From positions 62,001-126,000 of the forward strand of contig JABAQQ010000036.1 of assembly GCA_019187225.1 (NCBI GenBank): a DNA stretch of 64,000 bases, read 5' to 3'. Shown in pieces: positions 18,839 to 27,656 of the stretch. This stretch comes from Saprospiraceae bacterium. GTDB lineage: Bacteria > Bacteroidota > Bacteroidia > Chitinophagales > Saprospiraceae. How positions within the stretch are numbered: the first letter of the stretch is position 1; every line of letters starts with the position of its first letter. Below the pieces are notes generated by a model. That model made no database searches. It was not told where the DNA came from and saw only the letters and a program-made list of their open reading frames with translations. The translations under genes were made by a program, and so were the position numbers.

Positions 18839-19321
18839 TTAATGGCATTTGAAATAATCGAAAGGCTCCCGGCAGTCGAGGCAGCGGAACAGGGCTTTGC
18901 AGGCAGTTGAACCGAACTGGGAGATCATTTCAGTGTTTTTCGAGCCGCAATGTGGACACTCGAGGAGGCGGGGTTCGCCCAATAAAGCTCTCTTGTCGGC
19001 ACTCGTTTCCGCAGGCGGCGCGATGCCGAATGCGCGCAATTTGCGGCGGCCTACTTCGCTCAACCAATCCGTCGTCCAGGCCGGACTCAGCACCGTAGTA
19101 ATTTTAACGCGTTCGAAACCGCCTCCCTGCAACGCCGCCCGGATATTGACCTCGATGACGTTCATAGCCGGGCAGCCGCTGTAAGTAGGCGTTATCACGA
19201 CTTCCAGTGTTCCATCGTCCAATACCCGCACATCGCGCACAATGCCGAGGTCGGCTACCGTAAGTACCGGAATCTCCGGATCGCATACTGTTTCGAGCAA
19301 GCGGCGGGCAGAGTTCGTCAT
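18839..19321 (-). CDS. paaD: PaaD-like protein (phenylacetyl-CoA epoxidase assembly subunit)
   Basis: 160 residues from the ATG at 19321. An in-frame ATG at 19375 adds only repeat-encoded residues (MTLNDDND, MTLNDE). The MIP18-like domain has the hallmark CDPEIPVLTVADLGIVRDV and PTYSGCPAMNVIE. The C-terminal zinc ribbon is CPHCGS...CKALFRCLDC. PaaD helps assemble or mature the PaaABCE monooxygenase that epoxidises phenylacetyl-CoA. No paaA, B, C or E gene is in the window, so the gene is an orphan here; a general iron-sulfur or metal-centre role as in MIP18 relatives is an alternative. Confidence 0.85.
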   Translation of the reverse strand: MTNSARRLLETVCDPEIPVLTVADLGIVRDVRVLDDGTLEVVITPTYSGCPAMNVIEVNIRAALQGGGFERVKITTVLSPAWTTDWLSEVGRRKLRAFGIAPPAETSADKRALLGEPRLLECPHCGSKNTEMISQFGSTACKALFRCLDCREPFDYFKCH

Positions 19322-19375
19322 TTCGTCATTAAGTGTCATTTCGTCATTGTCATCATTAAGAGTCATTGGCGTCAT
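19322..19375. repeat. TCATT-based tandem repeat at the paaD start
   Basis: Repeated GTCATTTC, GTCATTAA and GTCATCATT words precede the conserved start. They supply three further in-frame ATG codons on the minus strand. Confidence 0.7.
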
Positions 19376-19439
19376 TAAAAGTCTTTGATGTCCTTAAGTA
19401 AACAGCCTTCTAACCTTGAAACTCTGTAACCCTGAAACC

Positions 19440-20189
19440 TCAAATCTTCAACAATGTTTCAATTTTTTCCCTGGCTGAGCCCTTTTCGCCGCGACGCATA
19501 GAGCGCAGTCCGATGTTTATCCAAAAACCGGGCGCGGAAATTTTTGACGCAAACAAGGCGACCGCATGGTCCAGGTCGCGGATGAGGGCCTTTTCTGTTT
19601 CACTTTGCCGGGCGAATGCCAGCGCGGCAGCCGCCTTCCAGGCTGCGCCACGCGCCACACGAATGCTGAAATGCACCCAACCTTCGTCCTCCGTGCGCAA
19701 TAAATAGTCGAACAAACCGAACGGCAGCCAGATATCGGCCAAGCGTTCCTGCACCCGGTCGGTCAGTGCAGCGATGATGTCATTGATGCGGTCGAAGTCT
19801 CTGCGCAGACCTAAGATCGCATCGCCGGAGCGGGTTTGGGCGGCAGCAATGCCGAGATCGAGATTGATATGGGCATTGATTCCCAGCAAGATATGTTGAA
19901 GCACAGTAAGATTTCCCTGTTTTGCTGCCTCAAATGCTGTTTTCCAGGATTGGGTGCAGGGTTGGCCCGCCTGCCAGGCGTCGAACGCTTCAAAATAACG
20001 CCCGGCAAAACGCACATCCAGTTGTTCCATTCGCGAGCCGTTCTCGAACAGGCCCTTTTCAATACCGTCGCGTACGGCCAGCGTCATTTTTAAATAGACC
20101 GCAGCAAAGTAGCCGAGCGGCGACTGCTGTTCTTTGGCCCATTCGACGATCTGTTCGAGCCGGGTAATGACTTCGGAAATGGATTGCAT
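19440..20189 (-). CDS. DUF5995 family protein
   Basis: 249 residues from the ATG at 20189. The pattern QLDVRFAGRYFEAFDAWQAG, SWKTAFEAAKQG, LQHILLGINAHINLDLGIAAA and DFDRINDIIAALTDRV matches DUF5995. The GINAHINLDL segment with its two histidines, and further histidines, suggest a helical metal-binding or PaaC-like fold, but no reaction is known. It lies 118 bases upstream of paaD on the same strand, which makes it tempting to call it PaaC; the motifs do not fit PaaC. 10-bp tandem repeats flank both ends of the gene. Confidence 0.8.
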   Translation of the reverse strand: MQSISEVITRLEQIVEWAKEQQSPLGYFAAVYLKMTLAVRDGIEKGLFENGSRMEQLDVRFAGRYFEAFDAWQAGQPCTQSWKTAFEAAKQGNLTVLQHILLGINAHINLDLGIAAAQTRSGDAILGLRRDFDRINDIIAALTDRVQERLADIWLPFGLFDYLLRTEDEGWVHFSIRVARGAAWKAAAALAFARQSETEKALIRDLDHAVALFASKISAPGFWINIGLRSMRRGEKGSAREKIETLLKI

Positions 20190-20200
20190 GGATAGAGGGT

Positions 20201-20238
20201 CATTAAAAGTCATTAGGGGTCATTAGGGGTCATTAGGA
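20201..20238. repeat. 10-bp tandem repeat CATTAGGGGT
   Basis: Four near-identical decamers, just before the DUF5995 start. A related TCATT-rich block lies at 19322-19375 on the other side of the gene. Confidence 0.75.
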
Positions 20239-20334
20239 TTGTGTTTCAATGACAAAAGTCGTCATTTTTGAGAAAAAAACATCAATTAATGACGCTTCCT
20301 GATGAATCAATACCACCAAATAACTACTAATTCC

Positions 20335-20366
20335 TCCTAAGGACCCTTAAGGACCCCTAAGGACCT
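20335..20366. repeat. 10-bp tandem repeat CCTAAGGACC
   Basis: Three decamer copies overlap the 3' end of the hydrolase gene; the repeat ends at its stop codon and encodes the last residues (VEGP). Confidence 0.7.
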
Positions 20367-21325
20367 TCAACAAACTCCAAGGCGCGCAGTTCAGACCAGG
20401 TGAATTCGCTTTTATCACGCATCTGGAAGCCGCAGTGGCTACCGTGCCGGGGCATTTCAAAATGAAAAAACGGGTGTGAACGGGCCAGTTCGACGGGCAT
20501 GCAGTCGGAAGTGAGGATCGGGTCGTTTTGGGCATTTACGAGCAAGGTGGGGATGCGAATACCGGGGATGAAGTTTTTAGCCGAAGCGTTTTTGTAAAAA
20601 TCTGCCGCGTCGCGATAGCCGCAGATCGGCGCGCTGAAATGTTCGTCGAAGTCGCGCCACCGCCGTACAAGGTTTAATTTGGAAAGGTCGAGCCTGCCCG
20701 GGAATTGTTCGTCCTTCATTTTGATCTTTTTAACCAATGCCCGCATAAAACGCTGGTAATAAATAAAATTGTCCCAGCGGTCGAGTACGGTGGCGCCCGA
20801 TTCGAGGTCGCAGGGCGCGGAAAAAACGGCAGCAGTGCGGATAGACGACGGCAGGTTTTCACCCTGAACCCCGAGGTATTTCATGGTGATGTTGGCGCCC
20901 ATGCTGTAACCCATCATAGCGACCGTTTTGTAATAATCCTGTTTCAGAGCATGGTTCACCACCGTGCCGATGTCGTCCACATCGCCGTGGTGATACATCC
21001 GGAAAGCGCGGTTCATCTCGCCGGAACAGGAACGGCAATTCCAGGCCAGCACGTCCCAACCGTTTTGGGAAAACAATTTGGCAGCACCGCGCATGTATTG
21101 GCGACTGGAATCGCCTTCGAGGCCATGCGTCAGGATCAGGAGCCTGTAGTTGCCACGCCGGATCCAATCGAGGTCGAGGAAGTCGTTATCGGGCGTCGCG
21201 ATTCTTTCACGTTGGTAATCAACGCCTTGCACCCGGCGCAAAATACCGGGTGCAAGGGTTTGCAAGTGGCCATTGTATTGCCAGGCAGGTGGGCCGGAAT
21301 AGGAGGAATATGGGAGGAATGGCAT
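20357..21325 (-). CDS. Alpha/beta hydrolase, YheT family
   Basis: 322 residues from the ATG at 21325; an in-frame ATG at 21487 extends into the intergenic promoter region and has no family similarity. YheT-type features: HLQTLAPGILRR at the start, ILTHGLEGDSSRQYMRG as the oxyanion region, AWNCRSCSGEMNR, the nucleophile elbow GYSMGANITMKYLG and a late acid/histidine pair (NAQNDPIL, RHGSHCGF). Members are cytoplasmic or membrane-associated esterase-like proteins of unclear substrate. A divergent gap of 254 bases separates it from the hybrid kinase. Confidence 0.9.
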   Translation of the reverse strand: MPFLPYSSYSGPPAWQYNGHLQTLAPGILRRVQGVDYQRERIATPDNDFLDLDWIRRGNYRLLILTHGLEGDSSRQYMRGAAKLFSQNGWDVLAWNCRSCSGEMNRAFRMYHHGDVDDIGTVVNHALKQDYYKTVAMMGYSMGANITMKYLGVQGENLPSSIRTAAVFSAPCDLESGATVLDRWDNFIYYQRFMRALVKKIKMKDEQFPGRLDLSKLNLVRRWRDFDEHFSAPICGYRDAADFYKNASAKNFIPGIRIPTLLVNAQNDPILTSDCMPVELARSHPFFHFEMPRHGSHCGFQMRDKSEFTWSELRALEFVEGP

Positions 21326-21579
21326 GATAAAGATGCGCAAAGTAAGGCAATACCAGGCATTTGCGCCATTTTTATGGTGCAGGAACCAATTCCGGAGCCG
21401 GAGCAGTATCCGGCGGTGCAATGTCGAAAGGTTCGGACGATGACTGCGGCACGGGAGCATTGGCAAAACATGAAGGTCGTCCATCAAGAAGTTTGGACAA
21501 ATAATGAATTTCGCAAAGGCAATTTTGGCATTCGCGCCAAAGGACTAATTTTAGCCCTTAAACCTCCTGTACAAACAAT

Positions 21580-24500
21580 TTGATAAAACTTGTCCTATCT
21601 GTTGTCCTCCTGCTCCCGGCGCTCAGCCACGGACAACCCACTTTCATCAACATCGGGGAAGAAAAAGGTCTTTCCAGTCTGCAAATCACCGATCTTTTTC
21701 AGGACAGCTATGGTTTTATGTGGATCGGTACGCCGCACGGATTAAACCGCTTCGACGGCTATGGCTGTATGCAGTACTTTAATTTTCCGGGCGATACGGC
21801 CAGCCTGAGTTCCAGCCATATCAGCCCCCGCGCATTCGCAGAAGATGCTGCGGGCAACCTTTGGGTGGCGACCTTTCGGGGCGGTCTCAATTATTTTAAC
21901 CGAAAAACGGAGCGGTTTACCCGCTACAAAGCGCAACCTGGCCAGCCGAACAGCCTCAGCATGGACAAACTTTTCGCCATCGAGCCGGATGGGAAAGAAG
22001 GGCTATGGATCGCCACCGCCGGTCGGGGCATCAATTATTTCAATCCCGGAACTGAGCAGTTCCGGGCTTGGGGAGATGATAAAAACCGGCCAGGAGTGCT
22101 GATGGGCAGTACTATGACGGGATGCTTAAAATTGGATAAAGCGGGCAAACTCTGGATCGGCACCAACAATGGCGTTTGCCGGTTCGACCCGGAAAATGAA
22201 TCATTCGGGTATTACCCTTTTATCACCGGCGTCGGACGGAGTTTAAGCGACAAGTTTGTCACATCCATCACCGAAGACCGCGAGGGCAACATCTGGATAG
22301 GCACTGCACACGGCCTGAATCGCTGGAATGCCTTCAAAGGTATTTTTGAAAAATACTTTTTCGCCTACGCTTTTCCCGAAAAAGAGCCGGGCTACGATTA
22401 TATCCTCGATGTATTGGAAGACGAGGACGGCAAGCTCTGGATAGGAACAGTCGGCGGCCTGCTCCGGTTCAACCCCGCCGATGGGACATTCGAACGCTTT
22501 TTGCGCGATACTGACAACCCGTTCTCCATTCTGAGAGGCGCGGTGAACACCATCCTCAAAGACCGCAATGGGTGCATCTGGTTCGGTACGAACAACGGCA
22601 TCAGTATTTTGAACAAAACGGGCGAAAAATTGAGCCACGATCGCTTTTTGCCAGTGCAAAATGTCTTTAAAACGATTGCTCAAACGGAAGGCATCAATGC
22701 AGTGCTGGAGGTAGAAGGCGCACTTTGGCTGGCGACGCAGACCGGTATTTACCATGTTGCGGAAACGTTGCACCTGATCAAGCATGGCAATTTCACCACA
22801 CTTTTTTGGGATAAAGAAAAAAAGGAGGTCTATGCCGGCACGGTGGACAACGGTATTTTTGTGATCAACGCGGAAAATTTTATTCAGATCCGGCATTTTC
22901 CTAAAAATAAAACCGCTCAGGATACGGATCCATACGCCGTGAAAGGAAACCGGATAACCAGTATTGCGAAAGATGATCAGGGATTTATCTGGGTTGCCGC
23001 CGACGGCGGCCTCAATCGCTACCATCCCGCGACCGGCCGGTTCAGGAAGTTTTTTGGCAAGCAAAAAAAACTCTCCAATCCATCAGCCAACACCAACCAC
23101 CACCTGTTGGCCGACAGCAAAGGCAATATGTGGTTCGCTTCGATGGGTGGTCTGAGCAGACTCTCGAAAGCCGAACTTTCCAAACCATTTGACCATGCCG
23201 ATCTGCACTTTGAGCATTTTTTGCATCAGCCCGGCAATCGCAATTCCATCAGCAGCGACGTGGTTTTTTGCCTGCTCGAAAGCGCCGATGGTCACATTTG
23301 GGCAGGAACCGATGCCGGTCTCAGTCTTTTTGAACCAAAAAAAGCCTCCTGGCAATGGTTTTTCAAAACGGATGGTTTGCCAGGCAATGATGTAACTGTG
23401 CTCGTGGAAGACCGCAACGGCGACATTTGGGCCGGCAGCGCACACGAGGGACTTGCCAAATTTGACCGGGCCGGCGGCCGTTTTTTCCGTTTTACAAAAA
23501 AAGACGGTTTGGTTACAGACCATTTCAGACCCAACGCCGGGTGGTGTACCGCTGAAGGATTTGTCGTACTGGGCGGGCGCGCGGGCCTCGTGGGTTTTCA
23601 CCCGGACAGCCTGCTCCAGCGCGCATCTGCGCCGCCGTCACTCTATTTTACCGATTTTAAAATTTTCAACAAATCTGTTCCCATTGGCCAGGAAGACAAT
23701 CAGTTATTCGCACCGGTTTACCAAACCGACGTGATCGAATTGGATTATGCGCAAAAAGTCATTTCGTTTCAATGCACTGCACTGAATTTTGTCAGCCCTG
23801 AAAAACAGGTCTATCGCTACCGGCTCATCCCTTTTCACGCCGACTGGCAGGACAATGGAAACAACCGGGAGGTTACTTTCACCAACCTCGATCCCGCTAC
23901 CTATCAATTACAAATAGAGGCTTCCGAAAACGGCTACGATTGGACGGGTAAATCCCTCACCCTGCGCATCCTCCCTCCCTGGTATCGCTCCTGGTGGGCT
24001 TACCTGCTCTACGCATTGGCGATTGGGGGTATCCTGCTCGGTATCCGTCGCTTCGAGATCCGGCGGGAGTTGGCTAAAGCCGAAACACGGCGCCTCCGCG
24101 AACTCGATGCCGTGAAAACCCGCCTCTACACCAACATCACCCACGAATTCCGCACCCCGCTTACCGTGATTCTCGGAGAAGCCGCTCAAATTGAAAAACA
24201 CGCCGGGGGAAAACAAAAAAGCGGCCTCGCGGCCATTCGCCGACAGGGACGGCAGTTGCTCAACCTGGTCAATCAAATGCTCGATCTGGCAAAAGTGGAG
24301 GCCGGTTCACTCAGCCTGAATGTGATACAAGGCAACGTCATTTTATTTTTGAAGTACTTGCTCGAATCCTTCCGCTCACTTGCTGATGGCAAACAAATCG
24401 AGCTCCGGTTTGAGGCCGATACCAAAGAGTTCTGGATGGATTACGATCCCGACAAGTTGCAAAAAATCGCAACCAACCTGCTTTCCAATGCTATCAAATT

Positions 24501-25713
24501 CACCTCCCCCCGGGGACTGGTGACGTTAAAACTGGAAATTAAAAAATCGGAAATTGAAAAATTGAGCGCAATCAGCAATCCCCCAATTTCTGATTTCCAA
24601 TTTCTTATTACGGTCACCGACACCGGGCCGGGCATTCCAATGGAAAAAATCCCCTTCATTTTCGACCGCTTTTACCAGGCAGATGATTCGACCACACGCC
24701 AGGCGGAAGGCACAGGCATTGGTCTGACGCTTACCAAAGAACTGGTGCATTTGCTCGGAGGCCAAATCAGTGCAGAAAGCCGCCCCGGAGAAGGCTCGAC
24801 TTTCACGGTGATTTTGCCTGTCGCATGCACAGCTGAGAAGCAGCTGTTTGACCCTGAGAGCTTTTTTGCTGAAAATCAGGAACTGAAACCCGAACCGGAA
24901 ACATCAGTCGCACCTGTTCCCCAATTTCCAATTTCCAGTTTCAATAAAAACCGCCCGCACCTGCTGCTCGTGGAAGACAATGCCGACGTGGTGCGCTATA
25001 TCTCTTCCCTGCTCGCCGCGGATTATCAAGTTTACAAGGCAGAAAATGGCAAAGAAGGCGTGAAGGCTGCCTTTCGCCTCGTGCCCGACATCATTATCAG
25101 CGACGTGATGATGCCCGAAATGGACGGCTTCGAACTGTGCCGCATCCTGAAAACCGACGAGCGCACGAGCCACATCCCCATTATCCTGCTCACGGCCAAG
25201 GCCGACCACGCATCAAAAATCGAGGGACTGACGCAGGGAGCGGACGTGTACCTCGCCAAGCCTTTCGACCGGGAAGAATTGTTGGTACATTTGGAAAAAC
25301 TCATCGAACTGCGCCGCCGATTGCAGGAGCGATATGCAGGGTTTTCGAGATTTGTCAATTTCAAAAAAGTTGACAAATCTGACGTGCTCGACTCAGAAGA
25401 GCGTTTTTTGCAAAAAGCCATCCGCGTCGTGGCAGCGCAAATGAGCGACGAAGATTTCGATATGCCGCAACTCTGCAAGGCGCTCCACATGAGCCGCAGC
25501 AATCTTTTCCGCAAACTCAAGGCCCTCACCGGAAGATCGGCCACTGATTTCATCCGAACGCTGCGACTCGAAAAGGCAAAAGAACTGCTGGAAACGACCG
25601 ATCTGAACGTGACGGAAGTTTGTTTTAAAGTGGGGTTCGGTAGTCCGAATTATTTTTCGCGGGCGTTTCAGGAGCAGTTTGGTATTTCGCCGAGCGAGCT
25701 GAGAAGAAAGTAA
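21580..25713 (+). CDS. Hybrid two-component system regulator: propeller sensor kinase with AraC output
   Basis: 1377 residues from a TTG that begins a signal peptide (MIKLVLSVVLLLPALSHGQ). Residues about 20-720 form repeated Reg_prop blades (GLSSLQITDLFQDSYGFMWIGT, DRNGCIWFGTNNGI), then a Y_Y_Y domain and one membrane helix near 797-822. The kinase has the phospho-acceptor H855 (ITHEFRTPLTV) and an ATP domain with an in-frame repeat insertion. A receiver domain carries D1175 (IIISDVMMPEMDGFE). The AraC domain is at about 1275-1377. Such HTCS proteins sense periplasmic ligands, usually glycans, and control adjacent genes. Four copies of a 21-bp-phased leader lie just downstream. Its last 76 codons are duplicated at 28363. 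Confidence 0.95.
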   Translation: MIKLVLSVVLLLPALSHGQPTFINIGEEKGLSSLQITDLFQDSYGFMWIGTPHGLNRFDGYGCMQYFNFPGDTASLSSSHISPRAFAEDAAGNLWVATFRGGLNYFNRKTERFTRYKAQPGQPNSLSMDKLFAIEPDGKEGLWIATAGRGINYFNPGTEQFRAWGDDKNRPGVLMGSTMTGCLKLDKAGKLWIGTNNGVCRFDPENESFGYYPFITGVGRSLSDKFVTSITEDREGNIWIGTAHGLNRWNAFKGIFEKYFFAYAFPEKEPGYDYILDVLEDEDGKLWIGTVGGLLRFNPADGTFERFLRDTDNPFSILRGAVNTILKDRNGCIWFGTNNGISILNKTGEKLSHDRFLPVQNVFKTIAQTEGINAVLEVEGALWLATQTGIYHVAETLHLIKHGNFTTLFWDKEKKEVYAGTVDNGIFVINAENFIQIRHFPKNKTAQDTDPYAVKGNRITSIAKDDQGFIWVAADGGLNRYHPATGRFRKFFGKQKKLSNPSANTNHHLLADSKGNMWFASMGGLSRLSKAELSKPFDHADLHFEHFLHQPGNRNSISSDVVFCLLESADGHIWAGTDAGLSLFEPKKASWQWFFKTDGLPGNDVTVLVEDRNGDIWAGSAHEGLAKFDRAGGRFFRFTKKDGLVTDHFRPNAGWCTAEGFVVLGGRAGLVGFHPDSLLQRASAPPSLYFTDFKIFNKSVPIGQEDNQLFAPVYQTDVIELDYAQKVISFQCTALNFVSPEKQVYRYRLIPFHADWQDNGNNREVTFTNLDPATYQLQIEASENGYDWTGKSLTLRILPPWYRSWWAYLLYALAIGGILLGIRRFEIRRELAKAETRRLRELDAVKTRLYTNITHEFRTPLTVILGEAAQIEKHAGGKQKSGLAAIRRQGRQLLNLVNQMLDLAKVEAGSLSLNVIQGNVILFLKYLLESFRSLADGKQIELRFEADTKEFWMDYDPDKLQKIATNLLSNAIKFTSPRGLVTLKLEIKKSEIEKLSAISNPPISDFQFLITVTDTGPGIPMEKIPFIFDRFYQADDSTTRQAEGTGIGLTLTKELVHLLGGQISAESRPGEGSTFTVILPVACTAEKQLFDPESFFAENQELKPEPETSVAPVPQFPISSFNKNRPHLLLVEDNADVVRYISSLLAADYQVYKAENGKEGVKAAFRLVPDIIISDVMMPEMDGFELCRILKTDERTSHIPIILLTAKADHASKIEGLTQGADVYLAKPFDREELLVHLEKLIELRRRLQERYAGFSRFVNFKKVDKSDVLDSEERFLQKAIRVVAAQMSDEDFDMPQLCKALHMSRSNLFRKLKALTGRSATDFIRTLRLEKAKELLETTDLNVTEVCFKVGFGSPNYFSRAFQEQFGISPSELRRK
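24533..24606. repeat. Heptamer-like repeat inside the kinase ATP-binding domain
   Basis: GGAAATT words followed by CAATTTC and TTTCCAA words encode IKKSEIEKLSAISNPPISDF between two strands that are normally adjacent (LVTLKLE and FLITVTDTGPGI). A second patch lies at 24920-24946 in the linker before the receiver domain. Confidence 0.75.
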
Positions 25714-25809
25714 AATTTCCCCTGCAACATATGTGCACGTTTTTGCAACAATAGGTGGAGCATGGCTTCTCCCTAAGGGTGCTTTTTTGTGGCGTAAAAA
25801 CCATTTTTC
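25487..25809. repeat. 323-bp direct repeat, left copy (end of HTCS gene plus leader)
   Basis: I aligned this by eye to 28363-28685 at a constant offset of 2876 and saw no mismatch. It covers the last 75 codons of the AraC domain, the stop and 96 bases of leader. Similarity continues, no longer exact, to the next gene's ATG. Confidence 0.9.
25723..25760 (+). promoter_or_regulatory. Leader copy A: two TGCAACA boxes 21 bp apart
   Basis: TGCAACA at 25723 and 25744 flank a GTG-centred spacer, followed by GGTGGAG. The 21-bp phase is that of AraC-type direct-repeat operators. It lies 70 bases before the next start codon. Confidence 0.65.
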
Positions 25810-25829
25810 ACCTACCAAAAATGTTTGCC

Positions 25830-26783
25830 ATGAAAATTTTTATGTTTAGCCTGATGTTCCTGTTTACCAGCCTCTCAAACGCTCAAACCGAAGAAGAGCT
25901 TTGGAAGAAGTTTGTGCTGGACCCTACGGAAGACAATACAAAGCATTTCATCGCCAGCTTCCCGACAAGCACCTTGTTGCCACAAATGGCCGATCTCATT
26001 TGGGGCAAATGCAAGGCTGATCTGGACAAAAAAAATTGTGAATTGTATATCCGGTACTTCCCAACCGGGGAGCACGTCGCCGAAGCCGGCGAGATCAGGT
26101 CGCGCGCCAGCGATGTTGAAATTATTGTTGACGGCGCTACTGACATTGCCGAAGACGTCATCAACGTGTTTGCTGAGGACGAGAACGAACCCCTGCCGGA
26201 AAGCGAGATGAGTGAAGAGCCGGAAAACCAAATTGGGCTTGACCAAGGGGAAACGGAGCCTGCCATTGCACAAACAAAGGATAGAAACACGACACAAAAA
26301 CAAACCTCTGCTTCCCCAAAGGCCAAGCCAGCTTCAAAATCGACACCTAAGCCGGCTGTAAAACCGGCAGCGAAACCGGTGCCAAAGCCGGAAGTCAAAC
26401 CCAAGGCTCAGTTGTACAAGGTGTGGTCTGAACACAACTACGTAATTAACAAGCGCAAAGGCATGCTCATCCACCTGAATTTCAAAATTGAGGGTTTGGC
26501 AGGCGAGTCTTGTATTGCGGTGATATATTTTCTCGACGCTGCAGGTCAACCTATTGCAGATATTAACGGGAAATACAAAAGCAAAAAAGGGAAAGTGGTT
26601 TCGCTACGGAAGTTCAAGCCGAAAGCCAATTCAACCCGGTACAGTGATTTCAGGATTTTTATGCCATATGATGAGCTGCACAAAAAAGGGAAGAATAAGA
26701 TCCTGTACTATGCCGCTATTCGCAACAGCAAAGGCGTACTCGAAAAAACGAAGCCAAAAAGCTTCAACCTGACGTGGAAGTAG
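25830..26783 (+). CDS. Secreted protein with Pro/Lys-rich linker, first gene of the leader array
   Basis: 317 residues from the ATG at 25830, starting a signal peptide (MKIFMFSLMFLFTSLSNAQ). An ATG at 25821 adds three residues; the ATG at 25755 reads through the leader and is rejected. Residues about 20-100 are a charged N-terminal module (EEELWKKFVLDPTEDNTKHF, YIRYFPTGEHVAEAGEI), then an acidic patch, a Lys/Pro/Ala linker (KPASKSTPKPAVKPAAKP) and a C-terminal domain of about 120 residues (VWSEHNYVINKRKGMLIHLNF, AVIYFLDAAGQPI). The last domain resembles those of cyclic stress-type 'DUF' proteins, but I cannot name it. No T9SS tail is present. Confidence 0.7.
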   Translation: MKIFMFSLMFLFTSLSNAQTEEELWKKFVLDPTEDNTKHFIASFPTSTLLPQMADLIWGKCKADLDKKNCELYIRYFPTGEHVAEAGEIRSRASDVEIIVDGATDIAEDVINVFAEDENEPLPESEMSEEPENQIGLDQGETEPAIAQTKDRNTTQKQTSASPKAKPASKSTPKPAVKPAAKPVPKPEVKPKAQLYKVWSEHNYVINKRKGMLIHLNFKIEGLAGESCIAVIYFLDAAGQPIADINGKYKSKKGKVVSLRKFKPKANSTRYSDFRIFMPYDELHKKGKNKILYYAAIRNSKGVLEKTKPKSFNLTWK

Positions 26784-26920
26784 CTTTGTTGCCGTATATC
26801 CACAGGAGAATGCGGACTTGCGATCTTACTTTCAGGTTGTCCTCATAAAATGATGGTAAGCCCCAAAAAACACGATTTTTTTCCAAAAGTATGGAGATTT
26901 TTCAAAAAAAGGGGAAGCCT

Positions 26921-26958
26921 TGCAACATCAGTGCGCGTTTTTGCAACGATAGGTGGAG
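26921..26958 (+). promoter_or_regulatory. Leader copy B: two TGCAAC boxes 21 bp apart
   Basis: TGCAACA at 26921 and TGCAACG at 26942, the GTG spacer and GGTGGAG are all kept, while bases further downstream differ from copy A. This copy has no regulator-derived sequence before it. Confidence 0.65.
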
Positions 26959-27036
26959 CATGGCCACTCCCAGAGGGCACAGTTTTGCTGCGTTTATCAA
27001 AAGTTCTTCATCATAAATTTTTTACCAATGCAAATA

Positions 27037-27435
27037 ATGAAAATTTCAGGCTGCTTGCTCTTCGCAATAATACTTCTTTTCTCAACCTTCTGCAGGCAAA
27101 ACTCCAGCCACAAAGGCGGAATTGTGATTGAAGGTGTGGAGTGGCGAGGGAAAAAACTGGTTGCCAAAAATGGATACCTCTGGAAGCCAGGAAACCCGAT
27201 CGTCGTAAACAACGACACGATCCAAAGCTTTAAACTTGTAAGCAGCACAGGGGGAGAGGATCCGCCCGTTGCTGCCATCTGTTCGTGCGGCTGGAACTGG
27301 GGGCTGAGCGCTTGCGCTGGTCAGTACAACGATGGCACGATTTACGGCTGTTCCGGTGATTGCATCCCAAGCAACAACCCAGATCACGGCGCGGATTGTG
27401 CTCCAAGACTGGTCGTATCCCCAAGACCAGATTAG
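27037..27435 (+). CDS. Small predicted lipoprotein
   Basis: 132 residues from the ATG at 27037 (an ATG at 27028 adds three). The lipobox is LLFSTFC, giving a diacylated cysteine near residue 19. The mature part is short with a cysteine-rich C-terminal half (ICSCGWNWGLSACAGQ, GCSGDCIP, DCAPRL), so disulfides are likely. No family recognised. It follows leader copy B and precedes copy C, as the second gene of the array. Upstream in-frame ATG at 26953 lies inside the leader. Confidence 0.65.
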   Translation: MKISGCLLFAIILLFSTFCRQNSSHKGGIVIEGVEWRGKKLVAKNGYLWKPGNPIVVNNDTIQSFKLVSSTGGEDPPVAAICSCGWNWGLSACAGQYNDGTIYGCSGDCIPSNNPDHGADCAPRLVVSPRPD

Positions 27436-27490
27436 GTGACAATGACCTTGAATTTTGGCTTGGAGAAGCCCCGGTGTTTTTCCAAGCCAA

Positions 27491-27527
27491 AACTTGTGCA
27501 AAGCCATGAACATAAGCCGCAGCAATC
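27491..27527. repeat. Decayed trace of the AraC-domain repeat
   Basis: In one frame it reads NLCKAMNISRSN, matching QLCKAMNMSRSN at 28342-28380 and QLCKALHMSRSN in the regulator. It lies just before leader copy C, the same order as in copies A and D. Confidence 0.7.
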
Positions 27528-27549
27528 AGGAAGAGGTAAATCTTTCATT

Positions 27550-27587
27550 TGCAACACTTGTGTATGTTTTTGCAATAATGGGTGGAG
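27550..27587 (+). promoter_or_regulatory. Leader copy C: two TGCAA boxes 21 bp apart
   Basis: TGCAACA at 27550 and TGCAATA at 27571 with GGTGGAG after. This is the most diverged copy, yet the boxes and spacing are kept. Confidence 0.6.
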
Positions 27588-27656
27588 CGTAGCGGTTGCT
27601 CATGCTGGCTTTTTTGTGGTGTTCAACTTCAACTTTTCACCAAAAAAAATTTGATT

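Noticed and set aside
19440-20189. PaaC beside PaaD
   Set aside because: The motifs (GINAHINLDL and others) fit DUF5995, not the ferritin-like PaaC subunit.
25755-25829. Starts within the leader repeat (MEHGFSL-type N-termini) for the array genes
   Set aside because: They translate the repeated leader itself and would put 25 residues before the signal peptide; the ATG at the signal peptide is preferred.
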